Source: Clostridia bacterium
Lineage (GTDB): Bacteria > Bacillota_A > Clostridia > Christensenellales > Aristaeellaceae
Direction: 5' to 3'
DNA: 5,117 nt
NCBI GenBank assembly: GCA_017938645.1
Contig: JAGBBE010000054.1
Coordinates: 1 to 5,117 of the forward strand
The notes below the pieces were generated by a model. The model ran no database searches, had not been told where the DNA came from, and saw nothing but the letters and a program-made list of their open reading frames with translations. A program made the translations under genes and the position numbers. How positions within the stretch are numbered: the stretch's first letter is position 1; every line of letters begins with the position of its first letter. Positions 5,037 to 5,117 of the stretch are shown one piece after another.

Positions 5037-5096
5037 CCGCCGACCGGCGGTCTGATCCCGCAAGGCCAACCACCGTCGGCCAACTCTGCGAAGCAG
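5037..5096. repeat. Short GC-rich palindrome cluster
   Basis: CCGCCG/CGGCGG (5037-5042 with 5045-5050) and CTGC/GCAG (5086-5089 with 5093-5096) form small hairpins. The 7-mer GGCCAAC is directly repeated at 5064-5070 and 5078-5084. The sequence continues past the window edge in similar style. Confidence 0.4.
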
Positions 5097-5117
5097 TCCG
5101 GGGTGCAGGGGTTCAAC

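Larger units (their letters stand above)
4660..5117. other. Gene-free right end with palindromes
   Basis: No supportable gene in these 458 bases. Open frames on both strands cross the long inverted repeat, have no ribosome binding site and give Arg/Ser-rich nonsense-like protein. The stretch holds a small GCGC hairpin (4660-4673), a 10-bp palindrome (4706-4729), a long nested inverted repeat (4756-4896), a terminator-like hairpin (4959-4992) and a short GC-rich palindrome cluster (5037-5096). It resembles intergenic repeat DNA. Confidence 0.7.

Noticed and set aside
4501..5073. A 190-codon minus-strand frame at the right end
   Set aside because: It crosses several palindromes and the end of egsA, has no ribosome binding site at its start, and reads as Ser/Arg/Pro-rich sequence with no domain.
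5086..5117. Possible tRNA T-arm (GGGGTTCAAC at the right edge)
   Set aside because: No acceptor, D-arm or anticodon arm can be assembled upstream. It fits better as part of the palindromic repeat DNA that continues past the edge.

Overview
The window looks like a moderately GC-rich chromosomal segment from a Firmicute, most likely a gut-type Clostridia. This rests on strong GGAGG-type ribosome binding sites, sigma-A-like promoters, rho-independent hairpin terminators, a sortase-B-like/C39 secreted protein, a YczE-type membrane protein and a bacterial glycerol-1-phosphate dehydrogenase. Taxonomy is an inference from style; no rRNA or other marker gene is present.

Layout, left to right. (1) The last 18 codons of a small zinc-binding protein with a CxxC pair (up to 59, +), followed by a terminator hairpin. 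(2) A non-coding stretch, 60-308, packed with six palindromes; the same 27-nt terminator hairpin occurs at both ends. (3) A large minus-strand gene (309-1820): a signal peptide, a sortase-B-like domain that seems to have lost its catalytic His and Cys, and a C39-like cysteine peptidase domain that keeps its Cys, His and Asp. (4) A compact divergent promoter region (about 1821-1932). (5) A YczE/YyaS/YitT-type membrane protein (1933-2586, +). (6) A convergent Nudix hydrolase (2583-3146, -). Its stop codon overlaps that of the membrane protein within one TTAA, and both stops sit inside a hairpin that looks like a two-way terminator. (7) A second divergent promoter region (3147-3265) in which the two promoters physically interleave. 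(8) sn-glycerol-1-phosphate dehydrogenase EgsA/AraM (3266-4618, +) with its own terminator. (9) A 458-bp gene-free right end (4660-5117) with a large inverted repeat, several smaller palindromes and another terminator-like hairpin.

The genes do not form an operon. Each appears to be transcribed singly, arranged as two divergent pairs and one convergent pair. The shared promoter regions could couple 309-1820 with 1933-2586, and the Nudix gene with egsA, but the products have no obvious common pathway. I see no CRISPR array, tRNA, rRNA, transposase or phage gene. The most unusual items are the degenerate sortase/C39 fusion, the convergent stop-codon hairpin, the interleaved promoters, and the two palindrome-rich intergenic regions.
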